A stretch of 64,000 nucleotides of DNA from contig CM068542.1 in the NCBI GenBank assembly GCA_035048495.1, forward strand, positions 36,175,109 to 36,239,108, given 5' to 3'. Positions within the stretch are counted from its first letter, which is position 1; each line of letters opens with the position of its first letter. The notes below the pieces were generated by a model, which did not search any database, was not told the origin of the DNA, and worked only from the letters and a program-made list of their open reading frames with translations. Position numbers and translations under genes: made by a program. Source of the stretch: Euptelea pleiosperma (taxonomy: Eukaryota > Streptophyta > Magnoliopsida > Ranunculales > Eupteleaceae). Shown piece after piece: positions 44,162-53,989 of this stretch.

Positions 44162-45628
44162 CTATGTTGATGGACGCCGATACATTCTCAACTCCTCGAT
44201 CAAAGCAGTCAAGTCGGCGTAAGACGACCCACCTACGTCCACAGCCCTCTTAGCCATCTCTTTCAGCTGTCTGGCTCGCCTTCTCATCTCTTCTGCTTCT
44301 TCTCCACTGCCCATCAGCTGAGTCACCACCATCTCTATCTTTTCACTCTTCGCCGATACATTCACTCCTTCTATCCACGAATGCCACATCTCAACACCAA
44401 CTCGGACTCCAATCCTCAGTACCTGAGTGATGAGCTTCTCGTTGTAAAACTGCTCTGCGAAGAGCGGCCAGGTGATCATGGGGACACCTGCACTCACGCC
44501 TTCCAGCGTGGAGTTCCATCCACAGTGAGTCATGAACCCTCCAATGGCCGGATGGTCGAGGATGAGTACCTGTGGTGCCCAATCTCTTATTATCAAACCC
44601 TTCCCCTCCATTCTCTCTTCAAACCCTTCAGGAAACAAGCATTCCTCCTCATCCTTTTTCGACGTTCTTAGTACCCAGATGAATGGGAATCCGGAAGCTT
44701 CGAGACCTATTGCAATCTCGAACACCTGAGCAGGACTGAAACGGGATATACTCCCAAAACAAACGTAAAGGACCGAGTTGGGTTTCTTGGAGTCGAGCCA
44801 ACTCAAACACTCATGTTCATCGATGGAAGCTTTCTTTCCTCTCTGAACCTTATCTGTGTTATCCCTGTTTCGGAGCGAAACTGGACCTATGTGCCACGTT
44901 TTCCTTCCCATTGCCTTCCTATAGTGCTCGGCATAAGCCGGCTCCAACTTATAGAAGCTGTTCACCAAAACCCCATAGCTACTCAGCTCCGTCTCTCTTA
45001 TTCGATCCATCAATTCGCCAAAAGGATTAGGGGATTTCTTAGGGGCTGTACTATAGTCAGGTAACTGTGACCTCGTCATCTCGATCTGGTCTGGGAGGCC
45101 CGGCACCACAAAGGTCTCTGTATCGGATGTAACGTTCTCATGAGGCACATAACGTTTTATGCTATCCCAGATGCATAAAGTAAAGAAGCTTGTCCCATGA
45201 AAGACAAGCCTAGGAATGCCGAGCTTCCCCGCGACTTCAGTTGCCCATGGTAAGAACATATCAGCGACGATGCAATCGGGGTGGTGTTCTTCTAGAAGCT
45301 GCTCGAGTGGATGTTGGAGCATGTTAATGGCCTTGAAGAAGTTCCCGGTCATTTCTGGTGTAGTGATGGAATTGACGCTCTCGCATCCTTCTGGCAACCC
45401 AGCTTCAACAGTAGGGAATCGAATTATTTGAATATTGATATCGATGCCAGACTGTCTATCTCGATCGATACTCTTAGAGAAGAGGGGGGCGTTGAGGGGA
45501 GTGGTGATTATGGTAGCCTTCACACCATGCGAAGCGAATAGTCTGGCGATGTCTATAGTTGGGATCATGTGGCCATAAGCCATGATGGGAAAGAAGAAGA
45601 CGTGAAGTCGATCAGCTTCAGACTCCAT
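44162..45628 (-). CDS. UDP-glycosyltransferase, UGT73 family, intact (copy A)
   Basis: Intronless, 488 residues, normal for family-1 plant UGTs. It transfers a sugar, most likely glucose from UDP-glucose, to a hydroxyl of a small specialised metabolite in the cytosol. The acceptor cannot be told from sequence; relatives act on hydroxycoumarins, flavonoids and triterpenes. Seen: N-terminal acceptor domain with catalytic His20 in MAYGHMIP and its likely partner Asp123 in IVADMF; the GKLGIPRLVFHGTSFF segment typical of UGT73; the linker [13 protein letters not shown]; and the 44-residue PSPG box at 350-393 from WAPQVL to FAEQ, with HCGWNS intact and terminal Gln393 favouring UDP-glucose. The C-terminal helix ends [13 protein letters not shown]. 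The ATG at 45628 aligns with copy B. Nearest copy to SCE1, which converges on it 0.77 kb away. No signal peptide or membrane segment. Confidence 0.95.
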   Translation of the reverse strand: MESEADRLHVFFFPIMAYGHMIPTIDIARLFASHGVKATIITTPLNAPLFSKSIDRDRQSGIDINIQIIRFPTVEAGLPEGCESVNSITTPEMTGNFFKAINMLQHPLEQLLEEHHPDCIVADMFLPWATEVAGKLGIPRLVFHGTSFFTLCIWDSIKRYVPHENVTSDTETFVVPGLPDQIEMTRSQLPDYSTAPKKSPNPFGELMDRIRETELSSYGVLVNSFYKLEPAYAEHYRKAMGRKTWHIGPVSLRNRDNTDKVQRGKKASIDEHECLSWLDSKKPNSVLYVCFGSISRFSPAQVFEIAIGLEASGFPFIWVLRTSKKDEEECLFPEGFEERMEGKGLIIRDWAPQVLILDHPAIGGFMTHCGWNSTLEGVSAGVPMITWPLFAEQFYNEKLITQVLRIGVRVGVEMWHSWIEGVNVSAKSEKIEMVVTQLMGSGEEAEEMRRRARQLKEMAKRAVDVGGSSYADLTALIEELRMYRRPST

Positions 45629-46169
45629 GAAAGAAATAATTCTTGGAGAAGTTAAAGAGCTTGAGAAGCGATGGAGGAGGGTGATGAAGAAGTAAAGAGA
45701 CGAGTGTAGAGAGAGAAGCCGTGATAAGTGTTCGATTGGGAGATTGCTCCACTCTTTATGACATTCGAAGTCGCTTAGCTCATATTACACAAATAGAAAG
45801 CAAAGTTGGATTCATATGCACCACATTCGCTGCCTCTGCGTTATCCTTGAAAAAGAAATATCTGGACTGTGGAGAGTGACAGAGTCCGAGAGAGTGCAAG
45901 AGAGACTTGGGAGGATCTAGACTAATAAATAGCAATTTCTTGGAATTTGTTTTCTTTTCATTCCCAGGATAAATCTTCGAACGGAAAATTCAACTGCTCA
46001 TGTATCTCTTTGCTTTTAAGGTCATCGACCGTTTGATTCAAGAGATCCACGGTCCACGTAACATGCAACTGCACATGTATCTCTTTAATGGAATGGTCAA
46101 TGTCCATAACCCCACAAAATTTTGTCCTCGGTTATCCGTGGGGTAGCACCATTCTTAGTGAGAAGTGAA
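45629..46169. other. Upstream region of glycosyltransferase copy A
   Basis: Holds the 5' leader and promoter. Homology to the leaders of copies B and C is clear to about 45860 (GAGATTGCT(C/T), ACATTC(G/A)AAGT, CCTCTGCG). Beyond it, CAACTGC(A/T)CATGTATCTCTTT is repeated at 45990 and 46066. No gene seen. Confidence 0.4.
45751..45762 (-). promoter_or_regulatory. Altered TATA position of glycosyltransferase copy A
   Basis: At the place where the broken copy has TTATAAAGAGTG and copy B TTATATAGAGTG, copy A reads TCATAAAGAGTG on the minus strand, about 125 bases before its ATG. The first T of the TATA core is changed to C. This may weaken or shift initiation. Confidence 0.4.
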
Positions 46170-47050
46170 AGGGCAAGATCAGGGGACACAAATTTTGACG
46201 TACCCACATGGAAGATAAATCAAGGGCTGATTTTTGGTGAGATGATCCCTCACCATATAGATCGCCCCTACAAAAAAATCAGCCCATTCTGAAATTTTTA
46301 ACCCCATCAAATGTGGGTTTCATGTGGTAAAAGCACAGGCGCTCCATAATCCTTCAACTTGTAAACCAGGCTACGAATATCATTTTTTGTGTCAAAATCA
46401 TCCCATTCTAATTTATATATTGGTCCCCGCCAGTTTTTTGGTGTGAAATTTTGTGTCAAAATTTGTTCCCTGATCCCGACCATTTGCTAATATACAACAT
46501 TAATCAAGTGGATGATACAAAAAAATCCATTTATTTATTTAGGCCGTATTTGATTACCAAGTGGGAAAATTGCATTTTCCTTAGGAAAACACAAATGTCC
46601 ATTGTTAGATAGCCAGAATAAATCTGTATAATTTTTCCTAACAAGCCATTTAAATCTGTATAATTTTTCCTACTAAGTCCAAAATTCATTTTCACCAGAA
46701 AATACACTTTTATTTTCTCACATGATTGAAATATGTGTTCTCAGTTGCCATCAATCAATCATTTAAGGCATATCCCAGATGTATTTTCTCAGAAAAATTT
46801 TCCGTGCAATCAAACACGGTCTTATAAAAATCTATCCCACGGAAAACAGTACAAAAAATGTGTGGTTTGAGGCCATTGACCATTGGAATCAGAGATCCAC
46901 AGACAGTCCAAAGGCAACAATTGTGTGGATCTCTTGAATCCAACGATCATGTTTAGGAAATCAGCCATTGATTCATCTTCTACGTGGGTACGTCAAGGTG
47001 GGGGTCAAAAAAGGGGGTCAGAAATGGGGGTCCCTAGAGCCCGACCCATA
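46170..47050. mobile_element. MITE, family 2 copy, split by a PIF-type MITE
   Basis: The left arm (AGGGGACACAAATTTTGACGTA, CAAGGGCTGATTTTTGGTGAG) and the right arm (CAGCCATTGATTCATCTTCTA, GTACGTCAAGGTGGGGG, GGGGGTCCCTAGAGCCCGACC) match the element at 19503-19890. The middle is expanded by about 560 bases that include 46542-46821. Confidence 0.65.
46542..46821. mobile_element. PIF/Harbinger-type MITE with TTA target duplication
   Basis: GGCCGTATTTGATTACC at the left and GCAATCAAACACGGTC at the right are imperfect inverted repeats. TTA flanks both sides (46539-46541 and 46822-46824). Inner arms repeat GGAAAATT / AATTTTCC. A 23-base phrase starting AAATCTGTATAATTTTTCCT is repeated at 46620 and 46651. 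Confidence 0.75.
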
Positions 47051-47689
47051 TTACAAAAAAAAAAAAAAAGTTTATTTCTACTTTCTATTCTCCAAAATAG
47101 CTGACGTAATCTCTTAGGTCATGTTTTTAACCTTCTCCCACGTCATCGCAACATTTTAATATTTAGTTTTAAAAAATTTGTTTCTAGAAGACGGCCTTTT
47201 TAGGTTCCAGAAGCTGGAACTCGTTTCACGCTAAATAGTTCTCGGCTTCTTGAGCAAAAGCTTAATCACTTGTTGTTGGCCCGAGACGGGGATTTACGTT
47301 TGGCCTTCAACAGAGCCCCGGCTCAGTTGTTTTAATTTCTTTGTTTGGGCAGGTGGGATTTTACAAACCTTGCCTGGGTTTGGACCACTTTTGGCCCCAT
47401 TTATGGTTTTACCTCTGGCCCCATGAAAGAAGGTCAGCCTCTTTCTAAAATTTAACCAAGGCCAAATGCAAAAAGTTATTAAAATATTTTTTTATGGAGT
47501 TATTAAAATTTCCACGTGGGTTATATTGTGAGTGGTCAGGCAAGTCTTACTCGAGAATATATTGATCTAATTTTTATGCTTCTTACTAAAAGCTTTATTA
47601 CTCATCCTAAAAAAAGGAGTGTAATATTAGTTGAAATTTGTGTTTTGGTCATTGAGTTTCCTTCCTAAAGATGAGGCTATCATTTCCTA
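47051..47689. other. Intergenic stretch without a recognised gene
   Basis: Contains a poly-A run (47056-47069) and, at 47510-47550, TTTCCACGTGGGTTATATTG and GTGGTCAGGCAAGTCTT. The same phrase stands at 658-700 beside the first family-1 MITE, so this is probably a fragment of the same element. Confidence 0.4.
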
Positions 47690-48123
47690 AACCTGACTCG
47701 AAGCTTGTGGTGTCTTGAATCATTAAACCTGCTCTCATACCTTGGCACCTTAAATCTTGGTCGTGGAAAGTCATGGACATCTTGAAAGAATTTGAGTACT
47801 CTATCAAGCATATCTACCGAGAGTCGTATGCGGCAGCAGACTACATGGCCCAGAATGGGTTATTTGCTAGATCGTACATGGAATTTATAGACAATGGCCC
47901 TCCGAGACTTATTGGGTTTCTCTGGTTGGACAAGGTGTGTATACCTAACATTTGATCCTAGTTCGAGTTTTTCTTGCATCGTGTTACTCTTTTACTTTCA
48001 TTTCAAGACATTTTTTAGCATCTTGAGGGGTTAGGTTTTTACATCCCCCCCTATCTAGGTGTAAAACTCTTTTCCAACATCAATAAAGTTTCCCTCTCCC
48101 CCCCCCCCCAAAAAAAAAAAAAG
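47690..48123 (+). pseudogene. L1 LINE C-terminal RNase H-like fragment with poly(A) tail
   Basis: The open frame at 47773-47955 reads FEYSIKHIYRESYAAADYMA, then QNGLFARSYM: the HIYRE-x-x-AAD motif near the end of plant L1 RNase H-like domains. The segment ends AATAAAGTTTCCCTC, a C run and a 13-base A run, as expected for a LINE or other retroposed 3' end. Confidence 0.6.
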
Positions 48124-48524
48124 GCTATCATTTCCTATATTATCATCGTCCTTATCCCGGGGTGGCAATTTGGCTTGATAGGCCAGGTTGGACTACAATC
48201 CTGGGGGACCCGGCAAAAATCCCAAGGCCTAGGCCCGATCCCGAGGACCATAAGCAGTTTAGACCTAGGAATGACTATATGCATGAGGGGCCACTAGGAT
48301 GATTGTAACACTGCCCCCAAAACTAGTTGACCAATGTCTTTAATCTTCGATCCATCTATACTTGTCCATATTAATCAATGTTTAATTGAAAAGCTTGTGA
48401 AATTCTCTATTTATTTAAAAGAGAGAATTTGAACTTCACTAAAAGATTAGTCTTGACCCTAGTTTAAAAAACAGCTAGCCATTACAATAGTAACGCCCCC
48501 AACCCCGTTATGTTATTCGGAAAA
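48124..48524. mobile_element. Flank of Helitron array 1, with part of a GTAACG-type hAT-like element
   Basis: 48448-48520 (TTAGTCTTGACCCTAGTTTA, then GTAACGCCCCCAACCCCGTT) matches 58167-58245 next to the second array. So the Helitron units sit in the same host sequence at both places. Confidence 0.5.
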
Positions 48525-49596
48525 CTAGTGGGTGCCCTGTGCCATCGGTACTCCTCGACAAAGAATTTGCCAAAATCAGGTGAGTGGCGGAGGTCAACCG
48601 TCCATTTGGGGGAGGATTAGATCTCGGCCCTTCTTTGTTGATGCTTATAAGATGAGGTATAAGTAGGGAGACAACCAATGTGTTTTGTTATATAGAATAG
48701 TAAATGGCCCATGCCCACGGCACTCTCCGACAAAAGCATTTGCAAAAATTGGGTGCCTTTGGTACTCAAACAGTATAACGGACTGAGGCGTTACCGTTTT
48801 TTCCATTATAACAGCCATTATAACGGATTGTAACACACAGAGGGAGAAATGGAAAAATAACAGAAATAACAAAAAATAACAGTATTGAAATTTAAATTTT
48901 GAATAAATTGAGGTCAAATGAGGCGGATTGAGTGGCTGAAATCTAACTATCCACATTAGATTGATGGATTTAATCTCAACCACTCTTTATCTAACCGTCC
49001 ACACTAGATGGATGGATAAGATAAGAGAATACAACTGAGTTGTCTTGATATATGCGTAGGAGGCCGGTGCCCGCGGCACTTTCCGACAAAGTGTGTGTCA
49101 AAATCGGATGGAAGTTAATCTCAGCCATCGATATGAAGCATAGTGGATCTCAGCCACTCATTATTGAAGCCATATAAGGTAAGAGGGGTATAAGAAAATC
49201 ATTAAATTTTCATTAAATTCTTTTTTTTTTTTTAATTTTAAATTTTAAAATTTGAATTTCAGCACCACTTTTTTCCGTTAAAATCATTAAAATCAATTTT
49301 TTCCATTTTTGCCCCTGGCTGTTTCAATCCTTTTTAGCGGAAACACCCCTCTCGAGACATAAAAAGTGGGGCTCCTAAGCCTGGCCCTTGGGCTATATGT
49401 AAATCCAACCCATTTCATTCCTTATATGTAGGTAAATAGTAGGTGACCCGTGTCCACAGCACTCATCGAGAAAGCATTTGTCAAAATTGGGTGTGACTGG
49501 CTGAGATCCACCATCCATTTGGTGTGATAAGATCTCGGCCATCCTTTATGAAGCCGTATAAGAGGGGGAGACAACCGTCCTGTTTTGTTATATAGA
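48525..49596 (-). mobile_element. Head-to-tail array of Helitron-like units, array 1 (about four units)
   Basis: On the minus strand each unit starts TCTATATAACAAAACA, continues with TTGTCTCC..TTATACC and ends with a short hairpin (GTGCCGTGGGCAC type) and CTA(G). Unit borders are near 48697, 49054 and 49437. Helitrons start TC and end hairpin-CTRR without target duplication, which fits. No Rep/helicase is present. The second and third units carry insertions of GTTATAACGG-type hAT-like sequence and of T-rich sequence (49205-49400). Confidence 0.55.
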
Positions 49597-49985
49597 TAAT
49601 ACTCAAAACTGAAAATTTGGGCTTCAGGTTATAACGACCGTAACGAAAATAACACCCCTTATTTTGTCTACAAGATTTTAAAAAAAATTAAAAATAATAA
49701 TATGCCGACTTTTTTACTCAAACGTGACTGATGTGACATATTACAACAGCTATTGTAACGACAATGTGATCGTCTCTGGATCTAGGGCTAGCTTTATGTT
49801 GCTTTGGTCCAAGTCTTTAAAGACATTAGAAAACTCTTCTTTGAAGATTTTTCGCTAGAATCTCATTTGCTTGAGAGAAGACAATTTAGTTGCATTTTAT
49901 TCTTTTTTAGCGTTTGTCCCTCTCTGTGCTGCTTTTGGGGGCCTTTTCGCTTTCACGTGGTCATCTCTAGACCCCCTATATGTCA
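49597..49985. other. Flank of Helitron array 1
   Basis: Contains the continuation of the GTAACG-type element (TTATAACGACCGTAACGAAA, then TTACAACAGCTATTGTAACG), interrupted by the array. No gene. Confidence 0.4.
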
Positions 49986-50160
49986 ATAGTTTCCACATGG
50001 CACCCCTCACAGACCAAAAAAAAGCCTCAGGTTCAAATCTCTCGAGGGAAATGATGATAAGCTCATTACCCGTCCGTGAGTCTCACTATTACCGTGCCCG
50101 TATCTGGCTTCTATGTTGCGGGCGTCTGGGCCGGGCCGGACCCAAAAAGCAAAGAGACCT
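49986..50160 (+). repeat. SINE-like remnant
   Basis: CTCAGGTTCAAATCTCTCG resembles a B box and the tail ends GGGCGTCTGGGCCGGGCCGG. A related GC-rich tail (GGGCCCGGACGCCC, inverse) lies at 50676. The A box is unclear. Confidence 0.3.
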
Positions 50161-50276
50161 AGAGACCAATGACTGAATGGATCCCTAGTGAACCTGCAGT
50201 CCAGAAAAGGCCTGATTGGTGATTTCAAGGATCTGCTCGAACCCATGAAAAAAATAAAACTTCTGAAAAATACAAG

Positions 50277-50488
50277 CCACGTGGCACACTCTTAGTTAAT
50301 GCTGACCGTATGGATGTTTGCACCCAAATATCGCTCAATAATGCTCAAATTCTTACCGTTAGAATCGACCCGTGAAAATAACTTCAATCGAATCGCTTGT
50401 ATTGTGCTGATTTTTGATTTAGAGGTCCACCAAGGGAATAGCCAAACATCCATAAGTTCAGCGTGCACTAAGAGTATGCCACGTGGAT
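50277..50488. mobile_element. MITE, family 1 copy with symmetrical G-boxes
   Basis: The left end GCCACGTGGCACACTCTTAG and the right end CTAAGAGTATGCCACGTGG are inverted repeats, each containing CCACGTGG. Next to them are GCTGACCGTATGGATGTTTG and its inverse CAAACATCCATAAGTTCAGC. Related family-1 halves flank it at 50190-50270 and 50545-50640, suggesting nested or tandem copies. Confidence 0.65.
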
Positions 50489-50734
50489 TGTATCGTGCGT
50501 TGTGTGACAATCACAACGATGTGACAGAAGTTTTATTCCATGAAAAAGACAAAAATTAAACGGTTCGAAACCACCAATCAGGCTGCAGCCTGCAGGTCCA
50601 CCTAGGGATGTCCAAACATCCAGATTGTAACATTAGTCTCTAAGAATGTGCCCCGTGGCGTTTTAGGTGCACCCCGGGCCCGGACGCCCTAACCTAAAAA
50701 CGGCAGGAGCAAAACCTTCCCGGATATTCGCTCA

Positions 50735-51050
50735 TGTCATCATAGGACGACCACACTTTTCGCTATCTCCGCAAGCTCCCTCGTTCGATTTCTCATCTCT
50801 GCGTCATCTCCACCGTCCGTCAATCGAGTCACCGCTGTCTCTACTTAATCCCTCCTCACGAATGGCCTCTCTTGTTTTGTATCGGCACCCACTCTGACCC
50901 CTATCTTAAGCACTCGTGTCACGAGCTTCTCCTTGTAGAATTGTTTACCGAGTTCCATCCACAGTGAGTCACACGAACCATCCGATGGCCAGATATCGAT
51001 CAGGACCTGTGGGGCCCACCCCATTAGGATCAAACCTTTCCCTTTGAGCA
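50735..51050 (-). pseudogene. Old UGT73 glycosyltransferase relic
   Basis: The minus-strand reading [12 protein letters not shown] is followed by a collapsed PSPG box, then [20 protein letters not shown]. After a stop come VETAVTRLTDGGDDAEMRNR and RELAEIAK. These match residues about 346-460 of the intact copies with many substitutions and deletions. Divergence ([15 protein letters not shown]) suggests a different, older family member, not a fragment of copy B just upstream. Confidence 0.75.
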
Positions 51051-51245
51051 GATAATGTGTAGTATTCGATCTTGTATTAAACTTTTACTGGGCCAACATT
51101 CAAGCGTCAGTATAGACTAGATAATTGGAAGATTAAATAAAATATCTCTGACATGTGGTTGTGAACTTCTGAATCTTTGATAGCTGGGAAATGATAAAAT
51201 TTATTTAAAACCATTGAAAAAGAAAACACCATAGCTTATTCCTCG

Positions 51246-52715
51246 CTATGTTGCAGATGGCTGCCGATACATTCTCAACTCCTCGATCAAAGCAGTCAAG
51301 TCGGTGTAAGACGACCCACCTACGTCCACGGCCCTCTTAGCCATCTCTTTCAGCTCTCTGGCTCGCTTTCTCATCTCTTTTGCTTCTTCTCCACTGCCCA
51401 TCACCTGTGTCACCACCATCTCCACCTTTTCCCTCTTCACTGACACATTCGCTCCTTCTATCCACGTATTCCACATCTCAACCCCAACTCCGACTCCAAT
51501 CCTTAGCACCTGAGTGATGAGTTTCTCGTTGTAAAACTGCTCTGCAAACAGCGGCCAGGTGATCATGGGCACGCCTGCGCTCACGCTTTCCAGGATGGAG
51601 TTCCATCCACAGTGAGTCACGAACCCTCCAATGGCCGGATGGTCGAGGAGGAGCACCTGTGGTGCCCAATCTCTTATTATCAAACCCTTCCCCTCCATTC
51701 TCTCTTCAAATCCTTCTGGAAACCAGCACTCCTCCTCGTCCTTTTTCGACGTTCTTACTACCCAAATGAATGGGAATCCGGAAGCTTCGAGACCTATTGC
51801 AATCTCGAACACCTGAGCAGCATTGAAACGGAACATACTCCCAAAACAAAGGTAAAGGACCGAGTTGGGTTTCTTGGAGTCGAGCCAACTCAAACACTCA
51901 TATTCATCGATGGAGGCTCTCTTTCCCCTCTGAGCCTTATCAGTGGTGTCCCTGTTTCGGAGCGAAACTGGACCTATATGCCACGCTTTCCTTCCCATTG
52001 CCTTCCTATAGTGCTCGGCGTAAGCCGGTTCCAACTCATTGAAGCTATTCACCAAGACCCCAAAGCTCCTCAGCTCCGACTCTCTTAGTTGATCCATCAA
52101 TTCGCTAGAAAGATTAGGGGATTTGTTAAGGGCTGTAATATAGTCGGGCAACTGTGACCTCGTTATCTCTATCTGGTCTGGGAGGCCCGGCAACACAAAG
52201 ATCTCTGTATCGGATGTAACGTTCTCATGAGGCGCATAACGTTCTATGCTATCCGAAACGCATAAAGAAATGAAGCTTGTCCCATGAAAGACAAGACTAG
52301 GAATGCCAAGCTTCCCCGCAACTTCAGTTGCCCATGATAAGAACATATCAGCGACGATGCAATCGGGGTGTTGTTCTTCTAGAAGCTGCTCGAGTGGTTG
52401 TTGGAGCGTGTTAATGGCCTTGAAGAAGTTCCCGGTCATTTCTGGTGTAGTGATGGAATTGATGCTCTCGCATCCTTCAGGCAAGCCAGCTTCAACAGAA
52501 GGGAATCGAATTGTTTCAATATTGATATCGATGCCGGACTGTCTATCTCGATTGATACTCTTAGAGAAGAGGGAGGCGTTGATGGGAGTGGTGATTATGG
52601 TAGCCTTCACACCATGCGCAGCGAATAGTCTGGCGATGTCTATAATTGGGATCATGTGGCCCAGAGCCATGAATGGAAAGAAGAAGACGTGAAGTTTATG
52701 AGCTTCGGACTCCAT
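51246..52715 (-). CDS. UDP-glycosyltransferase, UGT73 family, intact (copy B)
   Basis: Intronless, 489 residues, strongly similar to copy A along its whole length. Catalytic His20 is in MALGHMIP and Asp123 in IVADMF. The PSPG box spans 350-393 from WAPQVL to FAEQ with HCGWNS, and Gln393 at its end suggests UDP-glucose. Differences from copy A cluster in the acceptor-side N-terminal half (for example Tyr18 to Leu, and ISLCVSDSIERYAPHE for TLCIWDSIKRYVPHE) and in the loop after the SQLPDY motif. The two may therefore differ in acceptor. The C-terminus is LRMYRQPSAT. The start is the first ATG of a frame that aligns with copy A from residue 1. The 3' flank (51110-51240) is shared with copy A. 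Acceptor unknown. Confidence 0.95.
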   Translation of the reverse strand: MESEAHKLHVFFFPFMALGHMIPIIDIARLFAAHGVKATIITTPINASLFSKSINRDRQSGIDINIETIRFPSVEAGLPEGCESINSITTPEMTGNFFKAINTLQQPLEQLLEEQHPDCIVADMFLSWATEVAGKLGIPSLVFHGTSFISLCVSDSIERYAPHENVTSDTEIFVLPGLPDQIEITRSQLPDYITALNKSPNLSSELMDQLRESELRSFGVLVNSFNELEPAYAEHYRKAMGRKAWHIGPVSLRNRDTTDKAQRGKRASIDEYECLSWLDSKKPNSVLYLCFGSMFRFNAAQVFEIAIGLEASGFPFIWVVRTSKKDEEECWFPEGFEERMEGKGLIIRDWAPQVLLLDHPAIGGFVTHCGWNSILESVSAGVPMITWPLFAEQFYNEKLITQVLRIGVGVGVEMWNTWIEGANVSVKREKVEMVVTQVMGSGEEAKEMRKRARELKEMAKRAVDVGGSSYTDLTALIEELRMYRQPSAT

Positions 52716-52840
52716 GAAGAAAATAATTCTGGGAGAAGTTAAGATCGAGCTTCAGAAGCGAGAAGGGTGAATAAGAAGTAAAGAGAGGAGTGAAAAGAGA
52801 GTGAAGCCGTGATGGGTGTTCGGTTGAGAGATTGCTTTCA

Positions 52841-52850
52841 CTCTATATAA
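52841..52850 (-). promoter_or_regulatory. TATA box of glycosyltransferase copy B
   Basis: TTATATAGAG on the minus strand, about 126 bases upstream of the ATG at 52715, in the same relative position as TTATAAAGAG of the broken copy. Confidence 0.5.
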
Positions 52851-53009
52851 TTATAACATTCAAAGTAGGTAGGCTAGCATCTGACAAATTGAAAGCCAAC
52901 TTGGATCCTTATGCACCACTACTCTCGGCCTCTGCGGTACGTGGACAGTTCCCACCCTCTTTGTTGGCTAAAACTTTGATGACAACCCGTAATATGATCA
53001 GCGTCGCAC

Positions 53010-53600
53010 ATTCTTAGAGGACTCTGACCGTATGGAAGTTTGGCCAATCCGTAGGTGGACCTACAAACAAATCAGCTTGATCATTGATTTCTAGGCGTTG
53101 GATTGGAGTTATTGTCATGGGTTGATTTTCACATGAATTTGAGTGTTGTTAAGTCATAGTTAGCAATTCGGTATATGGCAAAGATTCGAAACAGGAAAAG
53201 TTGGAGTAAATTCGGTCATTGTTGAAATGTTATATTGTTTAGCCTTAAAAATCTTGAATTTTACTAATTTTTTTCATTTGATCCGGCCATTTAATATGTT
53301 TTTATTTATAAAAAATACAAAATTCATGTATTAAACGTGAATAATACGTGTTGTATTCGCATAGTCTTAAAATTCTTGATTTTTTCTGATTTTTTATTTT
53401 ATACGGAAGTATTAAACATTTCTTAAAAAAAATAAAAAATTTGGGTAGTATTAAATGCGTATAATATGCGAATTTACTAACTATATTATTTGAGGTACAA
53501 AAATCCAAAGGTTTGAAATCACTAATCACAATGATTTTTGGTTTGTAGGTCCACCTAAGGATTGGAAAAACATCCATATGGTCAGAGTCCTCTAAAAATG
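53010..53600. mobile_element. MITE, family 1 copy with an AT-rich insertion
   Basis: The left arm GCACATTCTTAGAGGACTCT, then GACCGTATGGAAGTTTGG and AGGTGGACCTACAAAC, pairs with the right arm GTTTGTAGGTCCACCTAAGG, then CATATGGTCAGAGTCCTCTA and AAAATGTGCC. The middle (53150-53490) is AT-rich extra sequence with TATTAAA(C/T)GTGAATAA-like words in both orientations. Located upstream of glycosyltransferase copy B. Confidence 0.7.
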
Positions 53601-53989
53601 TGCCACTTGGTTCATATTGCGTGCTGTCATCAAAATTTTAATCCTCTTTGTTGTATATGGCTTCATTATCCTTGAAAACGAAATACATGGATTGTGTGTA
53701 GACACCGAGAGAGTGCAACTCCAAGAGAAGGACTTGGAGCTGGAGGACGGCTCTAATCATTTGTAATTTATTGGAATATGTTTTTATTTTCGAAGATAAA
53801 TCTTCTACTTTAATGAAAACCCCTTGATTTTTCATTCAATCGGTCTTATCCCTCTATTATTTTGATAGTTATCAACTTGAGTCAGAAACATTAATCCCCT
53901 TTCCCAAAGATTGAAGATAGTTTTTTTATCCTATTGGTCCTTCCGAGTTTGGGGTGATGGGGTAAATTGAAGAAAGATGAGGATAAATT

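Noticed and set aside
51612..52088. 158-residue plus-strand open frame inside glycosyltransferase copy B
   Set aside because: Antisense shadow of a conserved, intact enzyme on the minus strand.
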